Assembly: GCA_015852425.1 (NCBI GenBank)
Contig: JAAAIG010000106.1
Coordinates: forward strand, 6,477 to 66,683
DNA length: 60,207 nucleotides
Reading direction: 5' to 3'
Origin: Gryganskiella cystojenkinii
Lineage: Eukaryota; Mortierellomycota; Mortierellomycetes; Mortierellales; Mortierellaceae
The first letter of the stretch is position 1. Every line of letters begins with the position of its first letter. A program made the translations under genes and the position numbers. The notes beneath the pieces are model-generated. The model did no database searches. It was not told the DNA's origin and saw nothing but the letters and a program-made list of their open reading frames with translations. This document shows, in pieces, positions 11,137 to 23,103 of this stretch.

Positions 11137-14100
11137 GTTTGGTATTATTTTTCGTCTTGCTTGTAAAAGGTGTTGTCTGGTGTTTGTTGGCAAAGAAAGC
11201 TAAAATAAAATAACCTGGAGAGGCTGGATAAAGGCGGCTGATCGAAACAGGTAATCAACAAAGGGAGGGTGAGAGATGGGACGATAGGACGAGTTTGAGA
11301 GTTCACAGAGAAGGACGAAGAGGCTGGATCGTTAAAAAATGGCGGGAGACTTGAGATAAGATGTTGATGGAGAGGATTCAGTAGGTGTGTATCGAAAGGA
11401 AGAAGTCGTCAAGGTCAAGGAGGCAAGTTGATAGAGCGATGGGTAAGGTTGTAAGGGTGTAAGGTTGTAAGGGTGTAGGTGTTGTTGTTGTTTTTTGTGC
11501 CGTGTGGGCGTGTGGGGGAGTGTCCTGGTGCAAAGAGAAAAGCTGGAGATCTTAGTTCATGAGAAAAACGTCGGTAGGGAGGAACTACTGACAGTAGGAA
11601 ACTTTGGTTGGTTGGTTGCACAGGAAAGGAAGGGGGAGGAAAGGATAAGAGAGGAGGAGAAGAAAGGTAAATAGAAACGTTGAGAGATAAAGAGAGAGAT
11701 GAAGACCAAGTAAAAAAAAAGATGCAAAGTGTGGGGAGACTTGTGAGTATTTATGTGTTTTTGCCACCGAAAAGAAGAGGGGTTAGATCGTATTAGTCGG
11801 AAGATGGACCAGTTGTTTGCGTGTTTGTCGTCCTGAACAGGCTATCTAACGAAAACGACAGTTGGTTCATACAACAATCCCGTCCCACAAAAAGGGTCCG
11901 GAAACAATTAGCAATTGAATAACCTGCTATTCAAAAAAAAGGGAGGGAAACAGACTGGAAAAGTCTCAAGGATGCAAGGAAGGATGGATCTTAAAAAACA
12001 AGGAGGGGCGAGGCTCTGTCTGTTCTTCTCCAACGGGCGCTATTTTTTTGTTGTTGTTGTCAGCTCTGTGTTTGATCTGGTATCCTTGAATCCTTGATAG
12101 AAATATAAAAAAACATGTTCATATCTATTATTCAATTCATGCAAACTACTCGGTGGTGGAGTTTAGGGATAAAAGAGAGAAAAAGGAGGAAGTGTTGGAA
12201 GGGAAGAGACGGGGGGGGGGGTGGTTGACCGTTTAACCCTGTTTTTTTTTTGTTATTGTTTGTGGAGTTTGCAGTAAAGGAAGTCGTGTGTCAGGCTATC
12301 GCGCATCGGCCATTTTGTTGTTAGCGCAAGGCATAAAAGTAAGCAGCCAGGCTGGATCGATACATGTATTGTTACTTGTCAGCGACTGTGGATTTTTTTT
12401 TCATCTTCCATCATCTGCGACCTGCATCCGTGCTCCCTTTTTTCCCTTGTCATGCTTTGCTGCTGCATTTGAGTCCGTGCATGCATCAGCCGTGGCAACA
12501 TAGGGAGACGCTGACAAGGCAAGTCAAAGAGGGGGAAGAGAAAATAATAACTTCAAACATCAGGAGCTACCGCCAAGGAGATTTTTGTTTATTGTCGCAA
12601 TTTGAGAGCGGGTTTGAGCTTTTTGTGCAACAAAAAAAATAATCTTCTCTTAGATTGGGGTATGAACTCGAACTCACAGAACACCAATGAAGACAACATC
12701 GGCAAGGCCGCTCGCTGAGCACGGAGACGCCATGAAAATCAAGACATGGAGGAACAGATCCCGCTTTGCTCGACATCATTTAATTTTTTTATTTATCGTA
12801 GAGCTCCCATGGTAATTGACATTCGAGTTTAAAGATCAGAAAGAAAAGAAGGTCCATGGAGCGTGAATCCACGTCTGGGGACCAGTTCGCGGAGGCTCTC
12901 CGTTGGGGCAAGCAACAGCGTGATACTGCTCGTGGTCAGCTTGATCGAGAACAAGGTGCTGTTTTATCATATTGGCTCAACTATGTGGAATTGATCGCCA
13001 TTCAAATAGACTGTAGAGAAGCGGAGAATTATCGAGAAGGAGAGAGACCATGCATTTTCTCAAAAGGGTTTCGTTGACCCTTGGTTTGTTCGCCAGGTAG
13101 GATAGCAACACGGCAACGACAATAGAGACTAAAAAGAAAAAATGAAGGCTCGGGAGACCAAGACCAAGAAGGAAAGGAAAACGTCCCTGATCAAACGTTA
13201 CTTTTACGTCAATTTGGATTATCTCAGCTGGTACCTCCATCAAACAGTAGCCACTTATCCTCCCTTTTTCTCTTTCTCGACCTACATCTTTGTCGTCCTC
13301 GACTCGGCTCATCGAGGAGAACCCTTGAAAGTTTTTATTTTTGGGATCATGAAATATTCGAGGGGTTGCGGAAAGGCGTAAGAGATGTGGAGAAAGAAGA
13401 GGAGGACAGAACGAGGAAGAGAGAGTTTACATGAGGTTGTGTACAAAACTGAGCATAAATCGTGTGTTGCCAACTATTATCTTATCGTGTCAGAACTGCA
13501 TCCTTTTACGCGGCAAGGCCAAAAGACCAACAAAGAGACTGAACTGGTCTATCGCGTATATAGGGTATCGGATTGGTGCCCCCCATTCGTCATCCCTGTC
13601 CCCTGCCATTGAAACCTGTAAGAGAATTGCTCATGGACACGTAATAAAACCTTTCGGGTTCGTCAATGCGTCTTTGCCATCGAGAGGTTTTTGGAGCGTG
13701 AAAAAAAAAAAGATTCAGTTGCAAGACCTGACACAGATCACCCCTTTTCCTCTCCAACGGTCGCTTTGTTCATGCAAGGGATGCGTAATTTTGGGTGATA
13801 CAGGAGGTTGTGAAGGGGGGAGGTTTGATTCTATTTTGCTTTGTTGGTGACAAGTGACACCACACACTTCTGGGAAACTAGGGGATGGTGGATAGCAAAA
13901 TCAAAACCGCAGCAAGGAAGAAAGAGAGTCCAGACTCGAATTCGTATTCTCCACCTGCAGCACGAACCATCAATAATAAGAATAGACTCAAGCATAGCTC
14001 CGATTTGTGCAACGGTCCGCTTATGTTGTGCATTGCATCTAGAGCCTCGCCCCTCATTGTTTCAAGCTTAGTAAAAATCAACAAACGCACCTACCTACCC

Positions 14101-14556
14101 ATTACTGATGACCTAAATATAGGGTATAGCCGACCCAGTCCCCCCAGTTTGTCTTCCAAGTTGGGATATCAAAGCCCTTAAAATAAACGACGGTATCGCT
14201 GGACGTACGGGTCTACCTTTACTTTCGCTATTCCAAGAAAAATCAAATTGAGTAGTGTCGATGGTGGCGTAGGAGGGGTACTCGCGTGATAGAGAACATT
14301 TTGCGTAATAACAATCAGTGATATGACAAAGGCAGGGTCCACGTATGTTCGCACCCTCCTTATTTTGTAAGAGGTATGTGTAAGATGGTTTTTTTTTAAT
14401 ATTCATTTTATATAAGTTTACGTCGCATATCTAAGGTATATAGGTATAGAGATAACTTCTGGACATCGTCGTAAGGAACAACCTTCATCCCCCGAAACCT
14501 GCGGGAGAATATAAAATGGCTACTATGACTATGCCGCTTCGTTTTGTGCTAAGGGC
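11137..14556. other. Gene-poor region of 3.4 kb
   Basis: Promoter side of the unrecognised gene, then AT-rich sequence with a short tandem repeat of TAAGGTTGTAAGGGTG type at about 11440-11480, a G run at 12211-12220, and a degenerate tRNA-like stretch on the minus strand near 12650-12735. Open frames here are short, lack splice-supported extension and resemble no family I know. The end of the region is the 3' flank of the first protease gene. Confidence 0.5.
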
Positions 14557-15880
14557 TTAATGAGCGAGAGGAGCGATTCCAATGCTGGGAGAGGAGGTCT
14601 GGGAGAAAACACAGTAGTTGTTCTTGATGAAAACATCACCGAGAATCCAGAGGTCGTTTTGACCACCCTGGACACCAGAGACACAGTTGCCGGAACCATC
14701 ACCGAGATCAGCCCAGGCAAGATCAGCAACGGCAACGTTGAAGGCAGTACCGGCCATGGTGAACGAGATGTTGTCGGAGCTCGAGGACAAGGAGCAGGGA
14801 ACCAACCAACCGTTGCTGGGATCGTTGGTAGCGCCATCGATCGTGCTGTGGATCGCCTGGGCGGCAGCGTCGCTGATGGCGATCAAAGTCGTACCAGTGT
14901 CAACAATACCCTCAGAGGACTGGCCGAGATCCTGACCACCGGCGGTGATACCGTCGATGGCAACCTGCCAGTAACCCTGCTTTGTGACGGGGACGTAAGT
15001 GAGCTCACCAGTGAACTTGGAGTTGTCGATCGCTCCAAAGAGGTACTGTCCACCCTGGCCGTTGAAAAGACGTTGGGAGGGAAGGAAGACAGACACGACG
15101 GGCTGAGCGAGGAGACCAGCAGCGATAGCGTTATCGAGGAAGGTCTTAACACCAGAGACGGACTCGATGGTGTCGAAACCCAAACCGAAGAGACCATCTT
15201 CAGGGGAAGAACCGAAGGAGGAGGACTCGGAGGTGGCAAGACCAATGGTCTGGCGGACAGAGATACCTCCGACGGAGACGATGTCGGAAGCGAGGGTACC
15301 GGAAGCAGAGGAACCATCACCATATCCAATCTTCCATTTGCGACCATCGGCCTTGTAGGTCGAGGACTTGGAAGCAGTGTAACGGGTGTGCTTCTTGCAG
15401 GCGGTGGTGGTGCAGGTGCTGGAGGGGAACCAGATATCAGACGAGCCCTACATACGAGAAATGAAGTAAGTCAAGAATTCAGGGGAATCAGTGATCCTAT
15501 CACGGCTAATCTATTTTCTATCATGTGACTTTTCAAACAATAAAAAAGCTGTTTTAGCTTACGGTGTCAAAGTCGAGCTTCACGTTCTGAGCGGGGGTAC
15601 CGACCGAGACAGTTCCGTAGTACTCAGAATCGGGACCGACGTCGGTCAAGGGAACAGTGCCAGAGCTCTTGGAGAAGTTGGAGGTCTTGGAGCTCTTGAG
15701 AACATGAGTTCCATAACGAGCGTGGATCTTGGCGAACTGAGCCTTGGGGTTGGGCTTGTAACCCTCGCGGCGAGTGATAGAGACCGAGTGACCGGCGCTG
15801 TGGGGACGGCGGTTGATGGGGCCGGCTTCGGTGACAGCCAAGACCGCAACGGCCAAGGAGACGAGGGCAGTGATCTTCAT
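14557..15880 (-). CDS. Secreted pepsin-like aspartic protease, copy A
   Basis: Family A1 aspartic endopeptidase, rhizopuspepsin-like, secreted as a zymogen and expected to digest extracellular protein at acid pH. Exons 15880-15563 and 15447-14557 join in phase 0 for 402 aa. Residues 1-20 form a signal peptide (MKITALVSLAVAVLAVTEAG), followed by a basic propeptide of about 65 residues. The first catalytic motif is split by the intron, DFDT/GSSDIW; the flap is YGDGSSASG; the second catalytic motif is VDTGTTL. Cysteine pairs C-x4-C after the first motif and the pair around VPCSLSS...NCVSG match pepsin disulfides. It is the first of three tandem minus-strand copies. A TATA box lies about 100 bases upstream of the ATG. 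Confidence 0.96.
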
Positions 15881-15976
15881 TTGTGTTTTAGGGTGTGGGA
15901 AGGAGGAAAGAAGTGGATGATGAGGGAAAAGGAGAGGAAGGATGATGATCTAAAACAATTTCGTGGAAGATCCGTC

Positions 15977-15985
15977 CCTTTTATA
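15977..15985 (-). promoter_or_regulatory. TATA box of protease copy A
   Basis: TATAAAAGG on the minus strand, 97-105 bases upstream of the ATG at 15880. The same element at nearly the same distance precedes the other two protease copies. Confidence 0.7.
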
Positions 15986-16059
15986 CGTTTATTTTTGAAG
16001 TGCGGCTGCGGGGGAGTAAGGCGATCGTTGGCTTATTCAGGTACGATCCGTTCGTAATG

Positions 16060-18082
16060 TATTCACACAAGGCCAAATCTTATTTAGCGACTAAATAGGC
16101 AATGATTATTCAAATGTGCAAACCTCCTTTAGGGCTGAAGCGAAGGCGATCTCGAAATTGCCATCAAATAAAAATTGAATGAGGGAACATTATCCAACAG
16201 GACAACAAAGTGCTCTCACAAGACCCTAAAAGCCAACTGAGTTCGCTTCTTCTATTCACGCTTCATCACTCACCCACCTTCTTCACTCGAAATGGAGCGT
16301 CAAAAGGAATTGCTGTATACAATACAAATAGAAAGTTGTAAAGAAAACTATCTCTGGAGCCGTTTCACTCAATAGCTGTCGAAAGACGCATTTGTGCGAT
16401 GCACAATCTCCATGGGAAGTAAGTCCTCAGTCAAAAAGAGTAAAAAAGAGAGCATAAATAACTGACAGCTGGACAGGAACATGTTTCCCCAGTCCCTTAC
16501 GTCTTTGTCATTGGACACAAACTCCTATTGGCCAAACTAAGACCAAAAGAGTCATGCGAAAGTGACGAACTCTTCGAATTTTTTAAATTTCTTTTCTCGC
16601 CTCAATAAACAGTCAGAGCCCTTGCCTTGTTATTTTGCCTCCTCGGCTATTATTTGTTTTCGTTTCTTTGTTTTGTTTGATTGCCAACTCACCGAGGGTA
16701 CGAGTATCCTTCAGTTTGTACTCGTACCTGCATGCGTTAGCTCGGTTAATTGCCACGCATTTGATACTCAAGAAACGAACCCCGTCCTCATGCAAATCAA
16801 AAGTACACGCCGCCCTATAATGAGTGGCAGGCAAAAGCATTCCGTGGATCGCTCCTCTCGCCGGTTATTCGTTATCAGTTTGCGCCAGATACTCTCAGGG
16901 ATGTAAAAAAACTGGGGCGAATGGCGAATGTCTAATGGCAAAATCTCGTCATTCGTCAAGTATACCCTCTTTTATTCAGCTCCGATCAGCTTTGGTCGCG
17001 TGCTGCAAGAATTTTTGCTCCTTTCAGGGACCAGGAACAAAGCAGGCGTCACTATTGATTGGCTCTGCATCCAGTTGCGAGAGCATGAAGACTTTTTAAC
17101 CGGCTCGTTGAGTGTCCCTCGGGACTAAGTCGTATTTCAAACCCTAAACATAGGAACACCAGCTGCGATGCCGAGGCCGTGACCGCCGCACTCGACTGTT
17201 TGTTGTTTTCTGATTTCCCTCGTTGCACGGCCGCCTTCTCCCTTGCCACTCAAGGTAGTCTACAACAGGAAGCAGGCACTAAGATTCAGCGCAGTACTTA
17301 CGCCCAATCCAAGAGAACACAAAAGATGATAAAGTCGACCCTTCAAATCAAAGTTCTCACGCCAACCTGTGGGACAACCCTTTTCTCTCTTTCTTGGCGA
17401 ACAAGGTACAGTACTGTACATTACAGTACAAATGTACACAAACACCTGATCTAAACACAGGGAGGGTCTTCATGTCTTTGATTCCAAAGGGTCTGGTCAG
17501 GAGTAGTGAGCATAACGCCATTGGCTTTTGCAAACTCCAATGAGAATGCATCAACTATAAAACAATGGTGTTTTTTTACCCTGGACCAACTCACGTAAGT
17601 TAAAGCTCTCAGGCAGGGTCCGACTCGAACAAAGGAGAGCAAAGAGGAAGGATATCACTGGCCTGACTCGACAGCCTCACCAAACTCTCAGCCGCCTTCA
17701 TTTGCTCATCTACCCTTTTTTGCGAACCAAGGAGGAGGTGTGGTTCAACGGAGAGTCCAGACCTCTCGACTGACGGACAACCACGTTGTCATTCCCTGCA
17801 GCTGCTGCAGGAGTAGAATTCCTCGTGGGCAAAATAAAAGCTCTTACCGTCATGATGGCAATTCAACGCACGTTTGTGGCACGCGGGATGAATCATCATG
17901 GGTGGCTCTCGATATTTTTACAAACTGCTCTGGTTCCTTCAGTAGAGTACCCACTCGATATCAAAATAAAATACGATCGGAAACATAATTCAGGGGTAAG
18001 AGCGGGACGCGAAGATAACGGCACGGTAGGAACGTGGTACAAATATAAGAGTCCAACAGATGCAGGAACGGAGTGGAGTTGC
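16060..18082. other. Spacer between protease copies A and B, first part
   Basis: No supported gene. It contains a palindromic GTACAGTACTGTAC with an adjacent TACAGTACAAATGTAC at about 17405-17437. Open frames are short and unrelated to known families. Confidence 0.5.
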
Positions 18083-18553
18083 CCAACGCACTATTCTGGT
18101 GCTCGATCGGTGCTTCTAGTCTACTCTTAGTGCGCACNNNNNNNNNNNNNNNNNNNNNNNNNNNNNNNNNNNNNNNNNNNNNNNNNNNNNNNNNNNNNNN
18201 NNNNNNNNNGTGCTTCTAGTCTACTCTTAGTGCGCACAAGTGCGAAAAACTAGTGAGTCCATCGCACACGTTCTCTTGCTTTTTTCCAAAGAAAGTAGAT
18301 CCTTGCTCCATCGCACTATTCTGGGGTGCTCGTGCTTCTAGTCTACTCTTAGTGCGCACAAGTGCGAAAAACTAGTGAGTCCATCGCACACATTCTCTTG
18401 ATTTTTTTTTCCAATGAAAGTAGATCCTTGCTCCATCGCACTATTCTGGGGTGCTCGTGCTTCTAGTCCACCCTTAGTGCGCACAAGTGCGAAAACTAGT
18501 GAATCCATCGCACACGCACGTTCTCTTGTTTTTTTTCCGAAGAAAATAGATCC
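18083..18553. repeat. 122-125 bp tandem repeat, about 3.5 units, with assembly gap
   Basis: GTGCTTCTAGTCTACTCTTA starts at 18112 (partial unit), 18210, 18332 and 18457, so successive full units are 122 and 125 bases apart. Each unit holds TTAGTGCGCACAAGTGCG, then AACTAGTGAGTCCATCGCAC, a T-rich stretch, GTAGATCCTTGCTCCATCGCAC and TATTCTGGGGTGCTC. The units differ by a few substitutions and by T-run length. The 72 N at 18138-18209 fall inside the array, so the true copy number is probably higher than assembled. Confidence 0.9.
18138..18209. other. Assembly gap (72 N)
   Basis: Run of N flanked on both sides by the same repeat sequence (CTTCTAGTCTACTCTTAGTG then CGCAC), as expected when an assembler cannot span a tandem array. 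Confidence 0.99.
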
Positions 18554-18704
18554 AATTTTTTTTATTTACAGATGATATATAAAGCGCTACCGGAGCATAA
18601 ATAACAAATAATGCTTCCAAGAACTCATTCAGCGTCCTCCATCAAGAAGGACTTTAAAGAAAAACTGAAGAGTAAAAGGGTGGCGAACCAAGTTTTTCCT
18701 GAGC

Positions 18705-20036
18705 TTAGTACTTGAGAGGAGCGATTCCGATGCTGGGGGACGAGGTCTGGGAGAAAACACAGTAGTTGTTCTTGATGAAGACATCACCGAGAATCCAGAG
18801 ACCATCCTGACCACCCTGGATACCCGAGAAACAGTTACCAGAACCATCTCCCATATCCTCATAGGCCAAATCAGCGACGGGGACGTTGAAGGTGACGCCA
18901 CCCATCTTAAATCCAACATTGGCAGTGCTGGAGGAGACCGAGCAAGGGACCAACCAACCGTTGTTAGGATCGTTGACTGATCCGGGGATCTTGGCGTGGA
19001 TAGCCTGGGCGGCCGCATCGCCGACAATGACCAAGGTCGTACCGGTATCAATAATACCCTGGGAAGTCTGCTGGAGCGTGGCGCCGTTGTAGGAGGCGTC
19101 CTGGATAAGGACCTGCCAGTAACCCTTCTGGGTCACGGGAACATAGGTCAAGGAGCCAGTGTACTTGGTCGAGTCAATGCCGCCAAAGAGGTATTCACCT
19201 CCGACACCGCCGTTGCGGCGGACTGAGGGCAAGTAAGCTGAGACAACGGGCTGGGCAAGAAGACCGCCAGCGATGGCGTTATCGAGGAAGGTCTTGACAC
19301 CAGAGACGGACTCGATGGTGTTGAAACCCAAACCGAAGAGACCATCTTCGGGGGAGGAGCCGAACTGGGAGGACTCCTTGGTAGCCAAGCCGATGGTCTG
19401 ACGGACAGCGATACCTCCAACGGAAACGATGTCGGATCCAAGGGTACCGGAGGCAGAAGAGCCGTCACCGTAGGAGATGGTCCACCTGCGACCATCGTTC
19501 TTGAAGGTCGAGGACTTGGCAGAGTTGAAGCGGGTGTGGGCCTTGCAAGCGGTGGTGGTGCAGGTGCTGGAGGGGAACCAGATATCGGACGAGCCCTGGA
19601 TTGTCGAATGTTCAAGGAGAAATGATATTCGGTAAATTGATCGAGCTACACCACATGGTCCAAAAATAAAAAAAGATACAGTTCACACGCGTCTGAAGCT
19701 TGATCACGCTCGGCTTCACTGTTGCTTATCACTTACGGTATCAAAGTCGAGCTTCACGTTCTGGGCAGGGGTACCGACCGAGACAGTTCCGTAGTACTCA
19801 AGGTCGTTGTTGACATCAGTCAGAGGAACGTGACCAGAAGATCCAGCGCGGATCTGCAGCTGAGGGTAACGAGCGTTCAACTTGGCCATCTGGTACTTGG
19901 TGTTGTGCTTGTAGTTCTCGCGGCGGACCAAGGGGACTGAGTGAGTTCCGGAGGGTTTAGGGCGGCGGTTGATGGGACCGGCTTCGGTGACGGCCAAGAC
20001 CGCGACGGCCAGGGAGACGAGGGCAGTGATCTTCAT
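18705..20036 (-). CDS. Secreted pepsin-like aspartic protease, copy B
   Basis: Family A1 aspartic endopeptidase, paralogue of copy A. Exons 20036-19737 and 19595-18705 join in phase 0 for 396 aa; an ATG two codons earlier (20042, MIMKITAL) is possible, but MKITALVSLAVAVLAV matches the other copies exactly. It has a signal peptide, a basic propeptide, the DFDT/GSSDIW catalytic motif split by the intron, the YGDGSSASG flap and a second motif IDTGTTLVI. Its second exon is 891 bases, identical in length to copies A and C. Differences include YLPSVRRNGGVGGEYLFGG where A and C read FLPSxRLFNGQGG, and the C-terminus IAPLKY. Confidence 0.96.
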
Positions 20037-20128
20037 GATCAAGGGGAGGTGGTATGTGAGGAGGTTAGAGGAGGAAGAAAGAAGAGGATGAGGATGAGGA
20101 ACAAAAGCAGGAGGTGGGAGATCTAGTT

Positions 20129-20137
20129 CTTTTTATA
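20129..20137 (-). promoter_or_regulatory. TATA box of protease copy B
   Basis: TATAAAAAG on the minus strand, 93-101 bases upstream of the ATG at 20036. Confidence 0.7.
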
Positions 20138-22683
20138 CTCGTCATGAATGAAGAGTCGCTTTGTTGACTTTCCCAGGGATTGCGCTGTTTAAGGGAAAAA
20201 ACAAGGGAAGGCAAGGGTAAGCAAGAGTCAGGGTCTAGTTCTGTCTCCTCATTGCGGTGTGTTTGTTCGACTGGCACGCTCTGCTCGATTGCCCATAAAA
20301 GAGAGCGGGTCATTTGAGTCTTTGTCCACCAGCCGAGTCCGAGTCCAGCAGGGGGAAAGGAGTAAAGACACGAAAATGGGATTTCAGTGGTCATGCTCAC
20401 CCACAAACAGTTGAGCAAAGGCGGTTTCGAAAGGAAGTCTTGCCTAACGATAGGCCAAAAACGGCGAAAATGCTTTTTTGTTTTTGTCACTGTGTTTGTT
20501 GACAGCGAGAGCAAATTAGAGTTGGTTGAACACTTTGCTGACAGTGCGAGAGAGTGATCGCAATCACACCATCGACACAGAATTCAATGTTTTCCAGGCA
20601 AACAACTGTTTTGAGGACAAAAACTTAAAAAAAGAGGTGAAAAAGAAGAGAATCCAGGGACATCCAGGCCTGTTTGCACTCAACCTCCCTTCATTTTTGT
20701 TTGTCTCTCGGGTCCAAATCAGACGATGTCAAGGGTTCGGCTCTCTTTTCCGTATTTTGTCTTTCTAATCATTTGTTTGTAGGAAGGGTCTCCTTCGTCT
20801 CTTTGGCGAAATTAGGCTAAAGCTCTTGGAGGTCGCACTTTTTTTTTGTATCTTGGACTTTGTAATTCTCCATCCCGGGTGAAGGGTGTTTTTTTTTGTC
20901 ACCCTCTCTTAGCTCTCGAGATCGGTCTGGTCCAGTCTGGTCCGGTCTGTGTCTGTCTCAATCGCTAGAAGCAGCAGTTTTTCTCTGGATGCTAGCGTGT
21001 GAACTCAAAAACTGATGGTGTTTCCAACAATATCCTGCTTCAGAGTTTTTCGACTCTTACCCCAGCCGCTACAACCAACATATAATACCAGCATCTTTGC
21101 ACGAAACGGAACATCCTCGTCGTCATATCTCAGTTTTCTGTCGTCCTTTGCAACGGCTTTTCCTGAGGGGATAAACGACACAATCCTGTTGTTTATTCCC
21201 TACCCTACGAGGATGATTGAACGAGGGAGCGGGGAAGACCGGGAATTGTCTGCTCCCCTCGCTCTCGAGCCTTTCCCGTCCCCTTCTCCATAAAATAAAA
21301 TGTAAAATAATAAAAACATTCACAAGCGAGTTCCTCCTTGGCTCTTCATGAGAACAATTTAGACATGAAGATTGGGCTTGCAAAAAAATTAATGTCTAGA
21401 TGCTCCAGGTAGAACTGACATGCGTCCCTGAGCGTGAAAACAAAGACCTTTGATGACGAGCTCAAAGTCACACTCCTTTTGGTTACAGGAAAAATTGAAA
21501 AACAATCCAGGAATTCAACCGGATGGACATGGGAAACAACCGTTTTTGGATGATTCCTCGGGGTGGATGACCCTGCACTGTCTCCAAAAAGAACAAGTCC
21601 CCAGGGTTTGTTTTCTGAACAACATGCTTTACGCCGAATACGAGAACCTAGCCCGAACCTTCAATGCATCTCGAGTCGTGTTCACTGGACCAATAGTTTT
21701 TTTGTGAAAATAAATGAAGCGGCCCGTTCGTAGACTTGCTGCCCCTGTCTGCTCTACCATTTTCCCCTTTTCTCTCTTGCCCTGCATGCAGGAACGCCTC
21801 ATCAGATGAGGTTTGAGTGCGCCATATGAGGTTTACGTGGCACAGTGCGCTGTCCCTTGCATGCATCAGGAAAGGTCCGCCGGCAAAATACGTTTGGGCT
21901 TGGGCGGTTGAGAAGTGACGCGTGTTTTCAAATGCTTGTCATTGGTGCAGTCATTTCGGTTTGTTGACAAAACAAGTCAAATGTTTTTTCTCTTGCGACG
22001 GTCCAGGGGAAAGGCTGCAAGGGTCGCACAGGGTCCAATTAGCGTTTCTTCACACGAACACGACAACGAAAAACAAAACAAAACAAAACAAAAAATATAG
22101 CTCAGTTTTGCCCCCATGTCTTCCTGAGAGGGGCAGTGAAAAAGTCGGCATTGCCCGCACAACCAGGGTGCAGGCTCTCATCGAGAAAAGTCCCTTTTCG
22201 TTTTTTATGTGTGAAATTTGCGCAATTGTCTTGTTGACAAAGAATTGCCGAAGGAATGGTGTGATACGAATGCATGCCAAGATTGGGGAGGGGTCAGGGT
22301 ACACGCCGTGGGTACATAAAACACTTTTTCCGGCTCTGTAATCACGCGGTAAGATACTCTTGGTTTGTTTCGATCTTGATTGGAGGAAAATGCCCAGGGT
22401 AGAGGGTGGGAAGGAAGAACTTCATCGTTTCGAGGTTGAAATATCAATTTTTTTTCCAACCTTCTCTTTTTCCGCTATTGCTTTCATAAAGGATGAGAGC
22501 GTATTTTTTAAAGACGTTGTGTCCATCTTTTTACTGGCGCTATAGTTGATTTCAGGGGTCTTTCTTTGTAGTTTGTTCGTTGCCAAGTTTGGTCCAGAAT
22601 ATGCTGACGGACCTTGCCAGTCAACTTTTTTTTTTGGCTGGGTGACACTGAAAAAAGAATGGGTGTTCCTTTTGCTCCAAAGG
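20138..22683. other. Spacer between protease copies B and C
   Basis: No supported gene. T-rich stretches and several TTGTTGAC octamers (20496, 21961, 22231) are present. A short palindromic GTCTGGTCCAGTCTGGTCCGGTC stretch lies near 20926-20948. Confidence 0.5.
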
Positions 22684-22685
22684 TA

Positions 22686-22819
22686 GAGTCCTGGACAAAA
22701 AAAAAACGACTCTTATATTTGATGTTAGAGGAGGAACACGTCCAAGGTTGCACAAAATCTTCAATTCAAAAGTATTCAATCGGCGAAATATAAGAGTCGT
22801 TTATTTTTGTCCAGGATTC
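22686..22819. mobile_element. MITE of Tc1/mariner type, 134 bp
   Basis: Terminal inverted repeats of 35 and 34 bases (22686-22720 and 22786-22819) begin GAGTCCTGGACAAAA on the left and GAATCCTGGACAAAA on the right read inward, and both run through CGACTCTTATATTT. They match apart from one substitution near the end and the length and content of the A run. Both ends are flanked by TA (22684-22685 and 22820-22821), the target-site duplication of Tc1/mariner elements. The 65 bases between the repeats hold no coding capacity, so the copy is non-autonomous. Confidence 0.82.
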
Positions 22820-23103
22820 TACCACAGCCCTTGGAACTCTCTCACAGAGCATCAGTCGCTAGGTTCATAGGTTCGCAGTTGCGCGCGCCCACCGTAAAAT
22901 TGACAACATTACATCGCCGATTGATTTTTATTTATTTATTTTTACTGTCAGCTTGATTCAGTTAAGCAATAACCATGCTAGTCAAGAGACACAGGAGGAG
23001 TGCATTCGCATCAAGCGAGCTGCTAAATACAAGGAGATATCAATTCACATAATTTGCAGAGAGACCATGGGGAGAAACCTTCAGATGCAGCGCAGCTGTC
23101 AAC

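Noticed and set aside
11440..11480. TAAGGTTGTAAGGGTG repeat resembling telomere sequence
   Set aside because: Only about two imperfect copies, internal to the contig and not TTAGGG units, so treated as a simple repeat.
14560..15528. 322-codon plus-strand frame across protease copy A, with similar shorter ones over copies B and C
   Set aside because: Antisense shadow of the protease exons. It also crosses the protease intron and its splice sites without any signal of its own.
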